A stretch of DNA of 64,000 bases from an uncultured Bacteroidaceae bacterium. Lineage in GTDB: Bacteria > Bacteroidota > Bacteroidia > Bacteroidales > Bacteroidaceae. Within the stretch, counting starts at the first letter, position 1. The number at the start of each line of letters is the position of its first letter. The position numbers were made by a program, and so were the translations under genes. The stretch covers positions 30,250 to 94,249 of the forward strand of contig CAKRYD010000008.1 in NCBI GenBank assembly GCA_934426255.1. Direction: 5' to 3'. This document shows, in pieces, positions 52,456 through 61,752 of the stretch. Under the pieces are notes generated by a model. It did not search any database. It was not told where the DNA came from and worked only from the letters and a program-made list of their open reading frames with translations.

Positions 52456-54918
52456 TTAAATCAGCTTGTAGTCGCCGGCCTTCTCGTTAACCACGGCTTG
52501 AAGCTCGTCACGAGGTATCTCTTCCTTGTCAAAAACCACCTCGGCCAGTCCAGTCTCAAGCACCACTTTGGCCTTTACACCCTCAATAGAATTGAGCGCG
52601 TCCTCAACATGTTTACGGCAGTTCTGGCACATCATGCCTTCCACTTTGTAAGTTTTTCTCATAAGATTGTCTGTTATCTTTGTTTGTTTAATGGTTGTCT
52701 TGTCATTCAAGGCCGGCACATCCGACAAGCGGCGGCGCCTGAGCACTAGGCTGTTCATCACCACGCTGACACTGCTGAAAGCCATGGCCGCCCCACCCAC
52801 AAGAGGATTCAGCAGGAAGCCGCACACGGGATAGAGCACTCCGGCAGCCACGGGAATGGCTATCATATTGTAGATGAAAGCCCAAAAAAGGTTTTGACGG
52901 ATGGTTCTCACCGTGAGATGCGACAGTCGGATGGCCTCGCCCACCTTGGCCAGATTGCCTGAGAGCAAAGTCATCATGGCGGCATCCATGGCTATGTCGC
53001 TGCCTTGTCCCATGGCAATGCTCAGATGGGCCTGTGCCAGTGCCGCACTATCGTTGATGCCGTCGCCAATCATGGCCACCGTGTGCCCACGTTGTTGCAG
53101 GTCCTTCACAAAGTGAGCTTTGTCGTCGGGCATAACACCTGCCCTGTAGTTCCTTATGCCCAGCACCTGGGCTGCAGCCTCGGCGGCAGCGGCATTGTCG
53201 CCCGTCAGCATATAGGTATCAATGCCCATGCGTCGCCATTCGGCCACCGCGGCAGCAGCATTGGGCTTCAGCGTGTCGGCCAAAGCCATGATGCCCATCA
53301 CACGATGAGCATCAGCAAAATACAAGACCGTCATGGCCGAAGCCTCCCACTCGGCAGCACGGTCCCTCAATTCTTCGGGAATGGCAATGCCCTTCTCGGC
53401 CATCAACCGGGCATTGCCGGCATAATAAGTGGCACCGTCACTACATACCGCCATCACACCCCTGCCGTGCAGCTCGTGCAATAGTCTGAAAGAAGCCTCC
53501 GAAACCCCTTGCATCCCCTTGAACCACTCCGCCACAGCTATGGCCAGAGGATGGCGGCTCTGCCCTTCCATTGCGGCAAAAACCGGGCGCAAAGGCCTGC
53601 CCTCTTCGGTCCAGCATTCGCCCGTCACATGCGGATGTCCCTCGGTAAGAGTGCCCGTCTTGTCGAGCACTATCGCATCCACACGGCAGGCCGTTTCGAG
53701 AGCTGTGGCATCCTTAATCAGAATACCCCACTCGGCTCCCCTGCCGATGCCCACCATCAAAGCCATGGGAGTGGCCAAACCAAGCGCACAGGGGCACGCA
53801 ATGATCAGCACGGTGACCATAGCCGGCAGGCCGTGATAAAGCCCGTCAGAGGGGCTTAAAAGCAGCCATGCAAGGAAAGATATCACGGCAATGGATATGA
53901 CAACGGGAACAAAAACGGCTGCCACACGGTCAACCATGCGCTGCACCGGGGGTTTGGAGCCCTGTGCCTCACGCACCAAAGCAACGATGCGGCTAAGCAC
54001 CGTATCCGCCGAAGTCTTGACAACCAACATCCTGAAAGCACCGTTTTGATTGAGCGTTCCGGCATAGACGGCATCACCACACTGCTTGGCAACAGGCACA
54101 GGTTCGCCGCTCAGCATGCTCTCGTCCACATAGGTGGTGCCCTCGGTCACCTTGCCGTCCAGCGGAATGCGCTCGCCCGGATGCACACTGATGACCTGTC
54201 CTTGGGTTATCTGCCTGATATCCGTCATGCGTTCGCCGCCCGCAGCAACCACCAGGGCCGCCATGGGCTGCAAACCGGCCAGGCGTCGGATGGCTTCACC
54301 GGCACTGAGACGAGCACGCATTTCCAGCATACGCCCTAGCAAAATAAAGGCAATGACACTGCCCGAAGCCTCAAAGTAGAGGTGGGGAACCACATTATGC
54401 GAAAGCCAAAAGTCCCGAAAAAGAAGGTTGCATACACTGAACAGATAGGCAATGGATGTGCTGAGTGACACCAGCGTATCCATATTGCAACTGCGATGAA
54501 CCGCCTGACACCAGGCACTGATATAGAAACATCGGCCCATGCAACCTATAATGATTGTAGACAACAACCACATGCACCACGGAGCCCAATGCCCGTGAAC
54601 AAAACAAAGAACATTGAGGGGAACGGCCAGCAGAAAGGCGGCCAACGTATCCTTTCTCAAACGGCGGTACTCACCGGCCTGCATCATCTGCAACGAACCA
54701 TCGTCGGCATCACAGACAAGATCATAGCCTGCTGCCCTCACGGCTTCGCGCAAAACAGACTCGCTGACGGCCGATTCATCATAGAGCACACGCGCTGTCG
54801 AATCTGCATAGTTTACATCAGCCTCGGCCACACCCGCCGTCTTGCGCAAAGCACTCTGTACATGAGCGGCACACGAAGCACAACTCATTCCGGTCACGGG
54901 ATATACACACTGCTTCAT
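52456..54918 (-). CDS. copA: Copper-exporting P-type ATPase with fused C-terminal CopZ-like domain
   Basis: The 820-residue protein has an N-terminal metal-binding domain (GMSCASC, 10-16), then eight membrane helices. The P1B-1 motifs are ACPCALGLATP in the metal channel, DKTGTLTEG at the phosphorylation site and GDGINDSAAL in the hinge. After the last helices and a short linker (KTTIKQTKITDNL) it ends with a second heavy-metal-associated domain of 68 residues (EGMMCQNC). Copper chaperone domains are normally N-terminal or made as separate CopZ. An ATG at 52662 (MRKTYKVEG) opens exactly at the start of this domain and could give free CopZ by internal initiation. It exports Cu(I) from the cytoplasm. 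Confidence 0.93.
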   Translation of the reverse strand: MKQCVYPVTGMSCASCAAHVQSALRKTAGVAEADVNYADSTARVLYDESAVSESVLREAVRAAGYDLVCDADDGSLQMMQAGEYRRLRKDTLAAFLLAVPLNVLCFVHGHWAPWCMWLLSTIIIGCMGRCFYISAWCQAVHRSCNMDTLVSLSTSIAYLFSVCNLLFRDFWLSHNVVPHLYFEASGSVIAFILLGRMLEMRARLSAGEAIRRLAGLQPMAALVVAAGGERMTDIRQITQGQVISVHPGERIPLDGKVTEGTTYVDESMLSGEPVPVAKQCGDAVYAGTLNQNGAFRMLVVKTSADTVLSRIVALVREAQGSKPPVQRMVDRVAAVFVPVVISIAVISFLAWLLLSPSDGLYHGLPAMVTVLIIACPCALGLATPMALMVGIGRGAEWGILIKDATALETACRVDAIVLDKTGTLTEGHPHVTGECWTEEGRPLRPVFAAMEGQSRHPLAIAVAEWFKGMQGVSEASFRLLHELHGRGVMAVCSDGATYYAGNARLMAEKGIAIPEELRDRAAEWEASAMTVLYFADAHRVMGIMALADTLKPNAAAAVAEWRRMGIDTYMLTGDNAAAAEAAAQVLGIRNYRAGVMPDDKAHFVKDLQQRGHTVAMIGDGINDSAALAQAHLSIAMGQGSDIAMDAAMMTLLSGNLAKVGEAIRLSHLTVRTIRQNLFWAFIYNMIAIPVAAGVLYPVCGFLLNPLVGGAAMAFSSVSVVMNSLVLRRRRLSDVPALNDKTTIKQTKITDNLMRKTYKVEGMMCQNCRKHVEDALNSIEGVKAKVVLETGLAEVVFDKEEIPRDELQAVVNEKAGDYKLI

Positions 54919-54940
54919 CAGACGTTGCTAATTGGTGCCG

Positions 54941-54948
54941 CAAAAGTA
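54941..54948 (-). promoter_or_regulatory. TACTTTTG -7 box for copA
   Basis: The reverse complement of 54941-54948 is TACTTTTG, 22 bases before the copA ATG at 54918. No palindromic CueR-type operator was recognised. Confidence 0.65.
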
Positions 54949-55047
54949 CGAAATAATCTACTGCATACCAGTAAAAAAGAACTAATCGAAGTTGGCAAAA
55001 ACGAAAAGACAAAGCCGCAAAAAAGGCTGCAATCAAGCTATTTTGCC

Positions 55048-55055
55048 TAACTTTG
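55048..55055 (+). promoter_or_regulatory. TAACTTTG -7 box for the DUF486 gene
   Basis: TAACTTTG matches TAnnTTTG and lies 29 bases before the ATG at 55085. This excludes the upstream start at 54992. Confidence 0.7.
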
Positions 55056-55084
55056 CAGCCGTTTTTAAAGTATCAAAGCAGCAA

Positions 55085-55453
55085 ATGAAAGCATTACAAA
55101 CCGTTCTGCTCCTTGTCGTTTCCAACATATTCATGACTTTCGCCTGGTATGGTCACCTGAAGCTTCAGGAAATGAAAATCAGCACACATTGGCCACTTTA
55201 TGCCGTAATCCTATTCTCCTGGAGCATCGCCCTGTTTGAGTATAGCTTCCAAATCCCTGCCAACCGCATCGGATTTCACGAAAACGGCGGTCCCTTTTCC
55301 CTGATACAGCTCAAAGTGATCCAGGAAGTCATCACCCTCACTGTGTTCATAGCGTTCACCACAGTATTCTTCAAAGGCGAATCGTTTCACTGGAATCACA
55401 TCGCAGCATTCCTGTGCCTTGTGGCAGCCGTCTACCTTGCCTTCATGAAATAA
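55085..55453 (+). CDS. DUF486 (DMT-like) small membrane protein
   Basis: The 122-residue protein has four hydrophobic segments and matches DUF486: TVLLLVVSNIFMTFAWYGHLK, then LFSWSIALFEYSFQIPANRIG, LKVIQEVITLTVFIAFTTVFFKGE and HIAAFLCLVAAVYLAF. Size and topology resemble small multidrug resistance transporters of the DMT superfamily, but the substrate is unknown. Its stop is 3 bases from the stop of the convergent peptidase; a 6-bp hairpin (55451-55456 with 55461-55466) overlaps both stop codons. Confidence 0.85.
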   Translation: MKALQTVLLLVVSNIFMTFAWYGHLKLQEMKISTHWPLYAVILFSWSIALFEYSFQIPANRIGFHENGGPFSLIQLKVIQEVITLTVFIAFTTVFFKGESFHWNHIAAFLCLVAAVYLAFMK

Positions 55454-55456
55454 GCC

Positions 55457-57745
55457 CTAAGGCTTAAGCTCATCCCAGCGGGGCGGCCTGACACCCAACA
55501 GGTGTCTGACGAAGAAATCATAACGCTTGTGCTCTCCAAAGCGACCTCCCAAGGTGTGATGCTCGCCGGGCAACACCACCAGCTCAAAGTCTTTTCCGGC
55601 TTTGATCAAGGCATTGGCCACCTGCATGGTAGAGGCAGGATCAACATTATCGTCCAACTCTCCAACCACAAGCATCAAAGGACGCTTGAGCAGATGAGCG
55701 TTTTCGACATTCGAGGCCCGTACATACGAACTGTCGACAGGATAGCCCATCCACAGCTCATTCCACCATATCTTGTCCATACGGTTGTCGTGGCATCCGC
55801 AGGCACTATAGGCAGCCTTGTAGAAATCCGGGTGAAACAACACGGCAGCCATGCTCTCCTGACCTCCGGCAGAGCCACCAAAGATGCCCACACGTGTGGT
55901 ATCCATATACGGATATTTGCGCGCCGCAGCCTTTATCCACGCTATACGGTCGGGAAAACCTGCATCCTGCAAGTTTTTGTAGCATACATTTTCAAACTCA
56001 CGGGAACGGTAAGAAGTGCCCATGCCATCAGACTGCACAACGATAAATCCCAGTTCTGCAAGGTTGGACATATCCCAGATAAAAGACCTGAACGACTTGG
56101 GAACATACTGGCTTCCCGGCCCGGCATAGATGTATTCCACAATGGGATAAGTGCGCGTTGAGTCAAAATGGGACGGGCGCACTATAATGCCCCATATATC
56201 AGTCTTGCCATCACGCCCCTTGGCACAAAAGGATTCGGGAGCACGCCAACCGCAGGCTTTCAGGGCCGAAATGTCGGCCTTGGCCACCGTCTTGAGCAGA
56301 CGGCCGTCGGCAGCACTGCGCAGCTCGGTCACAGGAGCCTGTGATATGGTGGAATAAGTGTCCATCAAGTACTTGTAATCATTTGAAAACACTGCCTGAT
56401 GTGTGCCGTGCGAAGGTGTGAGCCGCGTCAACTTCTTGCCGTCAAATCCTATCTTGTAATAATGGATGAAGTAAGGGTCTTCATTGTCTACACCGCCATT
56501 GGCAGAGAAATATATTGTCTTGCCGGCCTCATCCACACGCACCACATCGCGCACATACCATTTGCCATGGGTCACCTGCCGCACAGGACGACCTGTTTTC
56601 CGGTCATAGAGATACAGATTTCTGTAGCCGTCACGCTCACTCGCCCACAAGATGTGACGTCCGTCCTCCAGATCATGCCGCCAAAGAAACGGGTAATTCA
56701 CATACTTGTCTCCGGTCTCTTCGATCAGCGTACGCACAGACCCCGACTCCACAGACAGCTCAAGGACACGATAGACCTTATGGCCACGCTCGTTATACTC
56801 AAAAGTGACGGCACGGCTGTCAGCATCCCAACGAAGGTTGGTCAGTGCATACTGCCGCTCAAAAAGCTCCGTAGACAAAGGTTCAATCAGCCTGCCCTGC
56901 TCCACATCCAACAGGCATGGCACCTTGTAGTTGAGCTCATCGCCGGGCTTGGCATACTCCTGTTTGTGGAGCAATGGCTGCAACTGACTGCGAGGCGATG
57001 ACTCCACGTAATGCACATAATGCTTGAGGGCAGGACGCAGGCGGCAGACGGCTATGTAACGTCCATCGGGTGACCACTGGAGGTGCGAGGAATAATAGAA
57101 GCCTTCCGTGCCGTTTTGTGTCAAAGCCCGTTCACGGCCCGACTTCACATCACGTACCCACACATTGTTTTCGCGTATATAGGCTTGAATCTTGCCGTCG
57201 GGTGATGTCACTTCACCACCTTCACGTTCATCATCAACCTCCATCCAATGACGCGATTTGCCGTAATGTCCTTGCCGGCGAGGCTCCACTTTGATGAGCT
57301 CGCGCTTGAGAATATCATAGCGAAACCTGCGGTTTTCAAAGGAAAACTCCATGGCATGCTTGTCGGCATCGAAACGCAAATCGCCCAAAGACATATTGGC
57401 AGCATCAACAGCTTTCTGTATACTGCTTGACAGACAGGAAGCCAAATGCTCATGGTCGAACAGCAGGTTTTCGGTCATGGATTCGGCATTCAGCAATCTG
57501 TATTCCCTTTTACCATTGGCTTGAATCACATACCAGAAAGCTTCTTCTCCGTCGACACGGTGGGGCGACAAATCGGCATTGACAACTTTTCCCGCATATT
57601 TGCCATACAAGGCATTGGCACGACGATAGTCCGCAACCGTGCCTTGGGCAAACGCATGCTCACATGCCAACAAGCCCGTTATCACACACAAAAAAGTCTT
57701 GAAACACATAAGAACAACCCGTTTAGTAAACAACCATGACGGCAC
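55457..57745 (-). CDS. Dipeptidyl peptidase IV-like S9B serine peptidase
   Basis: The 762-residue protein has a signal peptide (VLMCFKTFLCVITGLLACEHAFA), an eight-bladed beta-propeller (about 60-480) and an alpha/beta-hydrolase domain. Catalytic residues are Ser in FGGSAGGQES, Asp in GELDDNVDP and His in PGEHHT. Periplasmic members remove dipeptides from N-termini and help use peptides or host proteins. An alternative start is the ATG at 57709 (MCFKTFLC), which still leaves a signal peptide. It is the last gene of a five-gene minus-strand operon, 4 bases after the phosphodiesterase gene. Confidence 0.9.
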   Translation of the reverse strand: MPSWLFTKRVVLMCFKTFLCVITGLLACEHAFAQGTVADYRRANALYGKYAGKVVNADLSPHRVDGEEAFWYVIQANGKREYRLLNAESMTENLLFDHEHLASCLSSSIQKAVDAANMSLGDLRFDADKHAMEFSFENRRFRYDILKRELIKVEPRRQGHYGKSRHWMEVDDEREGGEVTSPDGKIQAYIRENNVWVRDVKSGRERALTQNGTEGFYYSSHLQWSPDGRYIAVCRLRPALKHYVHYVESSPRSQLQPLLHKQEYAKPGDELNYKVPCLLDVEQGRLIEPLSTELFERQYALTNLRWDADSRAVTFEYNERGHKVYRVLELSVESGSVRTLIEETGDKYVNYPFLWRHDLEDGRHILWASERDGYRNLYLYDRKTGRPVRQVTHGKWYVRDVVRVDEAGKTIYFSANGGVDNEDPYFIHYYKIGFDGKKLTRLTPSHGTHQAVFSNDYKYLMDTYSTISQAPVTELRSAADGRLLKTVAKADISALKACGWRAPESFCAKGRDGKTDIWGIIVRPSHFDSTRTYPIVEYIYAGPGSQYVPKSFRSFIWDMSNLAELGFIVVQSDGMGTSYRSREFENVCYKNLQDAGFPDRIAWIKAAARKYPYMDTTRVGIFGGSAGGQESMAAVLFHPDFYKAAYSACGCHDNRMDKIWWNELWMGYPVDSSYVRASNVENAHLLKRPLMLVVGELDDNVDPASTMQVANALIKAGKDFELVVLPGEHHTLGGRFGEHKRYDFFVRHLLGVRPPRWDELKP

Positions 57746-57749
57746 AGCC

Positions 57750-58700
57750 TTATTTCAGCGTGTGACGTCCCTTTTTCTGCAAGTATTTTATCAGGTATTC
57801 GGGACGGTCGGTCTGTATCATGCTGGCTCCGAATCCCAGCATTTGCCCGTAGACCTTTTCCGGATCGCCATCAAAGGCTGCATCGTCATCGAGGCCGCCA
57901 TTCAGGGAGGGCCAAAGTGCATTCACCCAAAGCTTGGCCCCCGATGCAAGGATTTGCTGCATATAACCCTTGACCACCGATGACATTTCTTTCCAGCACA
58001 CTTCATAGGCTAATGGCACTTCGTTCCTTTGCTTATATTCATTTATCAATGCCTCTCCAGCCTTACCGGGCAGACCAACTATAGGCATGTACATCATATT
58101 GTGCCGATGACTGGCCATCTTTTCCGCCACATCACGAGCCGCGTGCTTGCCTTTTATCAATACCTGATCCGTCACACCGAGCTCTTCGGTAACCTTTAAT
58201 ACCAGGTCGTAGTACTCATACCCTTGGTCCACATTGACCGTTATGCGGTCTTTGCACACCTGGAGAGCTTCACGCAATGTCGGCATTCTGTAACGTGGGT
58301 CGGCAACACCATGACCCCGCCTCAGATAAAGCTTGCTGATTTCTGCATAGGTCAAATCACTCACTTTGCCTCGGCCCGTTGTTGTACGGTCCACAGTCTT
58401 GTCGTGGCAAAGCACCAATACACTGTCTTTGGTGAGCTTTAGGTCAAGCTCCATCATGTCGGCTCCCATCCTGATAATCGACTCTATCGACTGCAAAGAG
58501 TTTTCGGGATAATTGCGCCAATCACCACGGTGGCACACCACAATCACGTACTTTGACTTCGGATTATGTATTTCACGCACTATCTTGTCCGCCCTACTCT
58601 CTTTCTTGACTGCGGCAGACAGAGTTACCATCCCTAAATGGGCAAATAGCAAAAGCAATAACAAAGATGTTTTTCTCATATGACAAAATGTTTTATTCAT
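57750..58700 (-). CDS. Secreted glycerophosphodiester phosphodiesterase
   Basis: A protein of 316 residues with a signal peptide (KTSLLLLLLFAHLGMVTLSA) and a GDPD TIM barrel. Metal and catalytic motifs are VVCHRGDWRNYPENSLQSI, GADMMELDLKLTKDSVLVLCHDKTVDRTT and a later VNVDQGYEYYD. It hydrolyses glycerophosphodiesters to glycerol 3-phosphate and alcohol. The frame begins at 58733, but the ATG at 58700 overlaps the dprA stop as ATGA, which supports that start. The ATG at 58679 (MRKTSLLL) is another option. It may recycle phospholipid head groups. Confidence 0.88.
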   Translation of the reverse strand: MNKTFCHMRKTSLLLLLLFAHLGMVTLSAAVKKESRADKIVREIHNPKSKYVIVVCHRGDWRNYPENSLQSIESIIRMGADMMELDLKLTKDSVLVLCHDKTVDRTTTGRGKVSDLTYAEISKLYLRRGHGVADPRYRMPTLREALQVCKDRITVNVDQGYEYYDLVLKVTEELGVTDQVLIKGKHAARDVAEKMASHRHNMMYMPIVGLPGKAGEALINEYKQRNEVPLAYEVCWKEMSSVVKGYMQQILASGAKLWVNALWPSLNGGLDDDAAFDGDPEKVYGQMLGFGASMIQTDRPEYLIKYLQKKGRHTLK

Positions 58701-59824
58701 TGGATTAAACGATAGATATATCCCGGCATACATTTAATGATGCCTTTGATTTCAAGTTCTAAAAAAAGCGATGCAACCTTGCCTACGGGAAGACCGGTTT
58801 TCAATACAGCCTGGTTGATTTGAAGCCCGTCGCATCCTTGAAGCAGACCCACCAAGGCCTGCTCGTCGTCAGACAGCCGGAGAAACAGCTCGGGTTGGGA
58901 TGGCTTCTGCAAGGCTTCGGCTCGTTGCTGCTGCGTAATCCAGTCCATGTCACACACCATGTCCTCGGCACATGTGATGAGCCCGGCTGTATTCTTGCGT
59001 ATCAGTGCATGACAGCCTTGTGAGGCTTCATCCGTTGAACGGCCGGGAAAGGCAAAAACCTGACGGTCATAACTCATGGCTTGATTCGCAGTGATTAACG
59101 AACCTCCTTTGCTGCCGCTCTCCACAACCACACATGCATCGCACATACCGGCCGCAATACGGTTACGACGCACAAAATTTCCCTTATCGGGATTCGTTCC
59201 AATGGGAAACTCTGTCAGCAATCCTCCATGTTCCACCATTGTCTTGGCTGTTTCGCGATGGGCATAAGGGTAAATCCTGTCCAACCCATGCGCAAGTATA
59301 GCTACCGTAGGCAGCCCGGCTGACAACGCACCACGGTGGGCATGAATGTCGATACCATAAGCCAGACCGCTTACAACGAGCGTATCGGGGCAAAGGCGTG
59401 CAAGATCTGAAGTAAAACTGTGGCAAATGTCTTTTCCATATTCCGTACAACGCCGTGTGCCGACAACGGTTACAACGTGGACTGCATTGAGATCGGCATT
59501 TCCTTTATAGTACAACACTAACGGAGCATCCTTGCATTGCTTCAGACGAAAAGGATAACCTTCAGATCCTATATCCAGAATTTCTATGCCGTGTTTCTTG
59601 CAAAAAGCCGTCTCCTCTTCTGCAGCTTTGAGAGCCGCTGAAGACCCCTCATCCAGAATTTTCTGTATTCGCGAATGCAATGCCGGCTCTTTTCCTTTCA
59701 GCTCGACCAGTCCCATGAAGACATCTTTAGCCGAACCTACTTCGCGGTAAAGGGTCAGTGCATTCTGAAGTCCCAGACTTTTCAGCCTGCTGAGCGCAAT
59801 GGCATAGAAGCTTTCGTCGGTCAT
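58697..59824 (-). CDS. dprA: DNA-processing protein DprA
   Basis: The 375-residue protein loads RecA on incoming single-stranded DNA during transformation. The Rossmann-like core is complete: VVTVVGTRRCTEYGKDICHSF, VVSGLAYGIDIHAHRGALSAG, TVAILAHGLDRIYPYAHRETA, GGLLTEFPIGTNPDKGNFVRRNRIAAGMCDACVVVESGSKGGSLITANQA and VFAFPG. A C-terminal winged-helix DprA domain follows (about 310-375). It directly abuts the thioesterase gene and overlaps the phosphodiesterase gene by 4 bases. Confidence 0.95.
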   Translation of the reverse strand: MTDESFYAIALSRLKSLGLQNALTLYREVGSAKDVFMGLVELKGKEPALHSRIQKILDEGSSAALKAAEEETAFCKKHGIEILDIGSEGYPFRLKQCKDAPLVLYYKGNADLNAVHVVTVVGTRRCTEYGKDICHSFTSDLARLCPDTLVVSGLAYGIDIHAHRGALSAGLPTVAILAHGLDRIYPYAHRETAKTMVEHGGLLTEFPIGTNPDKGNFVRRNRIAAGMCDACVVVESGSKGGSLITANQAMSYDRQVFAFPGRSTDEASQGCHALIRKNTAGLITCAEDMVCDMDWITQQQRAEALQKPSQPELFLRLSDDEQALVGLLQGCDGLQINQAVLKTGLPVGKVASLFLELEIKGIIKCMPGYIYRLIQ

Positions 59825-60235
59825 TTAGTCTTTTTCAAAATACTTTCCGAACGACACATTCAGTTCCTCGCACTCCGAAAGCCGGCCATTGACAATGCAA
59901 ACGGTATCGACTGTGGCCTTGATGCAAAGCTTCTCATCGGCAGCCCTGTAAATATCTTGTTCAAAGACATACTTCACACCGTCTTTCCTGATATTCAAGC
60001 AGCTTATGAATTTGTCATCACTGCGCAAGGGCGTCTTGAATGCAACATTGATACGAGCCACCACACAATCGATTCCACGATGGTGCAAATCAATAAAGCT
60101 CACGCCCTCTGTCAGCAGAAACTGGTGACGGGTATGTTCCATAAAATGCAAGTAATTGGCATTATTCACTATCCCTTGTATATCGCACTCATAATCGCGC
60201 ACCGTCATCTCGAGACGGAAAATATAATTCTTCAT
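59825..60235 (-). CDS. YbgC-like acyl-CoA thioesterase
   Basis: The 136-residue hot-dog-fold protein has VRDYECDIQGIVNNANYLHFMEHTRHQFL (about 12-40), the 4-hydroxybenzoyl-CoA thioesterase-type helix in which the usual catalytic Asp is at the YEcD position. The central strands end in AFKTPLRSDDKF. It should hydrolyse short-chain or aromatic acyl-CoA; the substrate is not defined. The frame is open to 60301, but the ATG at 60235 overlaps the DUF2851 stop as ATGA and gives the family length. Confidence 0.87.
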   Translation of the reverse strand: MKNYIFRLEMTVRDYECDIQGIVNNANYLHFMEHTRHQFLLTEGVSFIDLHHRGIDCVVARINVAFKTPLRSDDKFISCLNIRKDGVKYVFEQDIYRAADEKLCIKATVDTVCIVNGRLSECEELNVSFGKYFEKD

Positions 60236-61560
60236 TTCTTCGGTTCCTGTAATACGTGATATACGTGTGTTGTTTTCAGATATTCTGTTCCAAAGCGGCA
60301 TCGCAGGCAGTCCTTACGATCGCAATATTGTTTTCTGAGCTGTATCAAAGCCTGGCTGTCTGCTGCCGACTTTATCGGCATCCCGTATGTTAGCCAGAGA
60401 CGTATGATATGGTTGTTCTCGGGCTTGATTTGCTCAAGAAACTGCAAAGCCCTGTCGCAATACTCCACACGGCAACGATGCAAGCCGTAAGCATAAAGCA
60501 TCGGCACTACAGCATTGATTAGCAATGAATCTACAGAAGCCTCACGCAAATTCTTCGACGATGCAGTTGTGGTCGATCCAAAGACATAATGAGTCTGCCA
60601 ATAAGGTGTAACGGCAGTAACAAACAAACGCCGGGCATCGTCGAGTGTCTCTGCACCGATAATGCTTGAAACACTTACTTGACGCGAAACATACAGGTGA
60701 GCCAGCTGTGCCAGACGAATATGTGGAAAGTTCTGAGGACGCATGCGTAAAAAACGCCACCTTGCACCATTCATGGGCTGCAGTGAAAACTTATTAGCCA
60801 AGAAACCATACTCTGTCTGCAGCTTCTTGAAATATCCCTCACGCATGGCTTCGTCATAATAGACCGACGGCAACATAGCTTCATCCAACAAACCGGCCTG
60901 ACCCAAGAACAAGGACTCTATTTGAAATATATCATCACGATGTTTGCCCGCTGCCATCAATGGAATGCGCATCCCCCACTCTTCAAAGGCATCGCTGTTG
61001 ATGCCAAAACCAAAACTACGTGCAAGCGTAACAAACAAGGCACTTTCCCAGTCTCCGCCCAAACGTTCGGCCAAATTCACTATGCGGGAGGTCTTATCCT
61101 CCAATCGCTCTGTTGCCAGCCTATCCATCCAACTATCTATCACCACGGCCGGTAACTCAACGGCATGACGATAGCAAGGCATCTCTGAACTCGCTCTGAA
61201 AAGTTCGTTATAGTGTTGCTCGACATAAGAAGGGACATGCAGAACCAATTGCTCTACCTTGCGTCCTTTCGAAGTAAAGACTTCGCAATCGTCTCTGTCA
61301 ACAACATGCAACACCACATTATCATATGCCATATCAGAGTTGTGATGATGACGTTTCCAATCACTGCTCGACATGTGAATCTCGATATTGCCGGCCCAAA
61401 GCTCATCCCCTATTTTCAGCTTCGCATCAATAAAGTCGGGACCTGCATCATTGTTGTGCAAGCCCGGCGATATCACCTCAACAGGCTTGCCTCCGGTCGT
61501 ATGAAGCGAACCGTAGGCATATATCCTATGTTGCCAAACATAATGCAAAAGTCTTTCCAT
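60232..61560 (-). CDS. DUF2851 family protein
   Basis: The 442-residue protein is a conserved Bacteroidetes family without a known function. The N-terminus contains NNDAGPDFIDAKLKIGDELWAGNIEIHMSSSDWKRH followed by VVLHVVDRDD. The order of acidic residues and His here resembles a PD-(D/E)XK nuclease core, which is an inference. Near the C-terminus CDRKDCLRCRFG has three closely spaced cysteines. It is the first gene of the operon with thioesterase, dprA, phosphodiesterase and DPP IV-like genes. The association with dprA would fit a DNA-related role. Confidence 0.82.
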   Translation of the reverse strand: MERLLHYVWQHRIYAYGSLHTTGGKPVEVISPGLHNNDAGPDFIDAKLKIGDELWAGNIEIHMSSSDWKRHHHNSDMAYDNVVLHVVDRDDCEVFTSKGRKVEQLVLHVPSYVEQHYNELFRASSEMPCYRHAVELPAVVIDSWMDRLATERLEDKTSRIVNLAERLGGDWESALFVTLARSFGFGINSDAFEEWGMRIPLMAAGKHRDDIFQIESLFLGQAGLLDEAMLPSVYYDEAMREGYFKKLQTEYGFLANKFSLQPMNGARWRFLRMRPQNFPHIRLAQLAHLYVSRQVSVSSIIGAETLDDARRLFVTAVTPYWQTHYVFGSTTTASSKNLREASVDSLLINAVVPMLYAYGLHRCRVEYCDRALQFLEQIKPENNHIIRLWLTYGMPIKSAADSQALIQLRKQYCDRKDCLRCRFGTEYLKTTHVYHVLQEPKK

Positions 61561-61616
61561 GGCGTATTTAGATGGAATTGGAAATGAACGACTGCGTCTA
61601 ACTTGCTAACTATTCG

Positions 61617-61624
61617 CAAAAATA
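61617..61624 (-). promoter_or_regulatory. TATTTTTG -7 box for the DUF2851-dprA operon
   Basis: The reverse complement of 61617-61624 is TATTTTTG, about 56 bases before the ATG at 61560. Confidence 0.6.
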
Positions 61625-61680
61625 CTACTTTTTACACTAACAGCATCGTTCTTTGCTCCTTTTTGCTTGCATCACATAAC

Positions 61681-61726
61681 AAAAGCCATTGACAAGAACC
61701 TTACGATTCATCTGCCAATGGCTTTT
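61681..61726 (-). terminator. Terminator after the glycosyltransferase
   Basis: AAAAGCCATTG (61681-61691) pairs with CAATGGCTTTT (61716-61726), an 11-bp perfect stem with a 24-base loop. Read on the minus strand the stem ends in a T-run. Confidence 0.7.
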
Positions 61727-61752
61727 CCATGATTATCGCTAAAGTGTAATTT

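Noticed and set aside
52663..52720. Programmed frameshift producing CopZ
   Set aside because: The frame is continuous through the fusion and I see no slippery heptamer followed by a hairpin; internal initiation is the simpler alternative.
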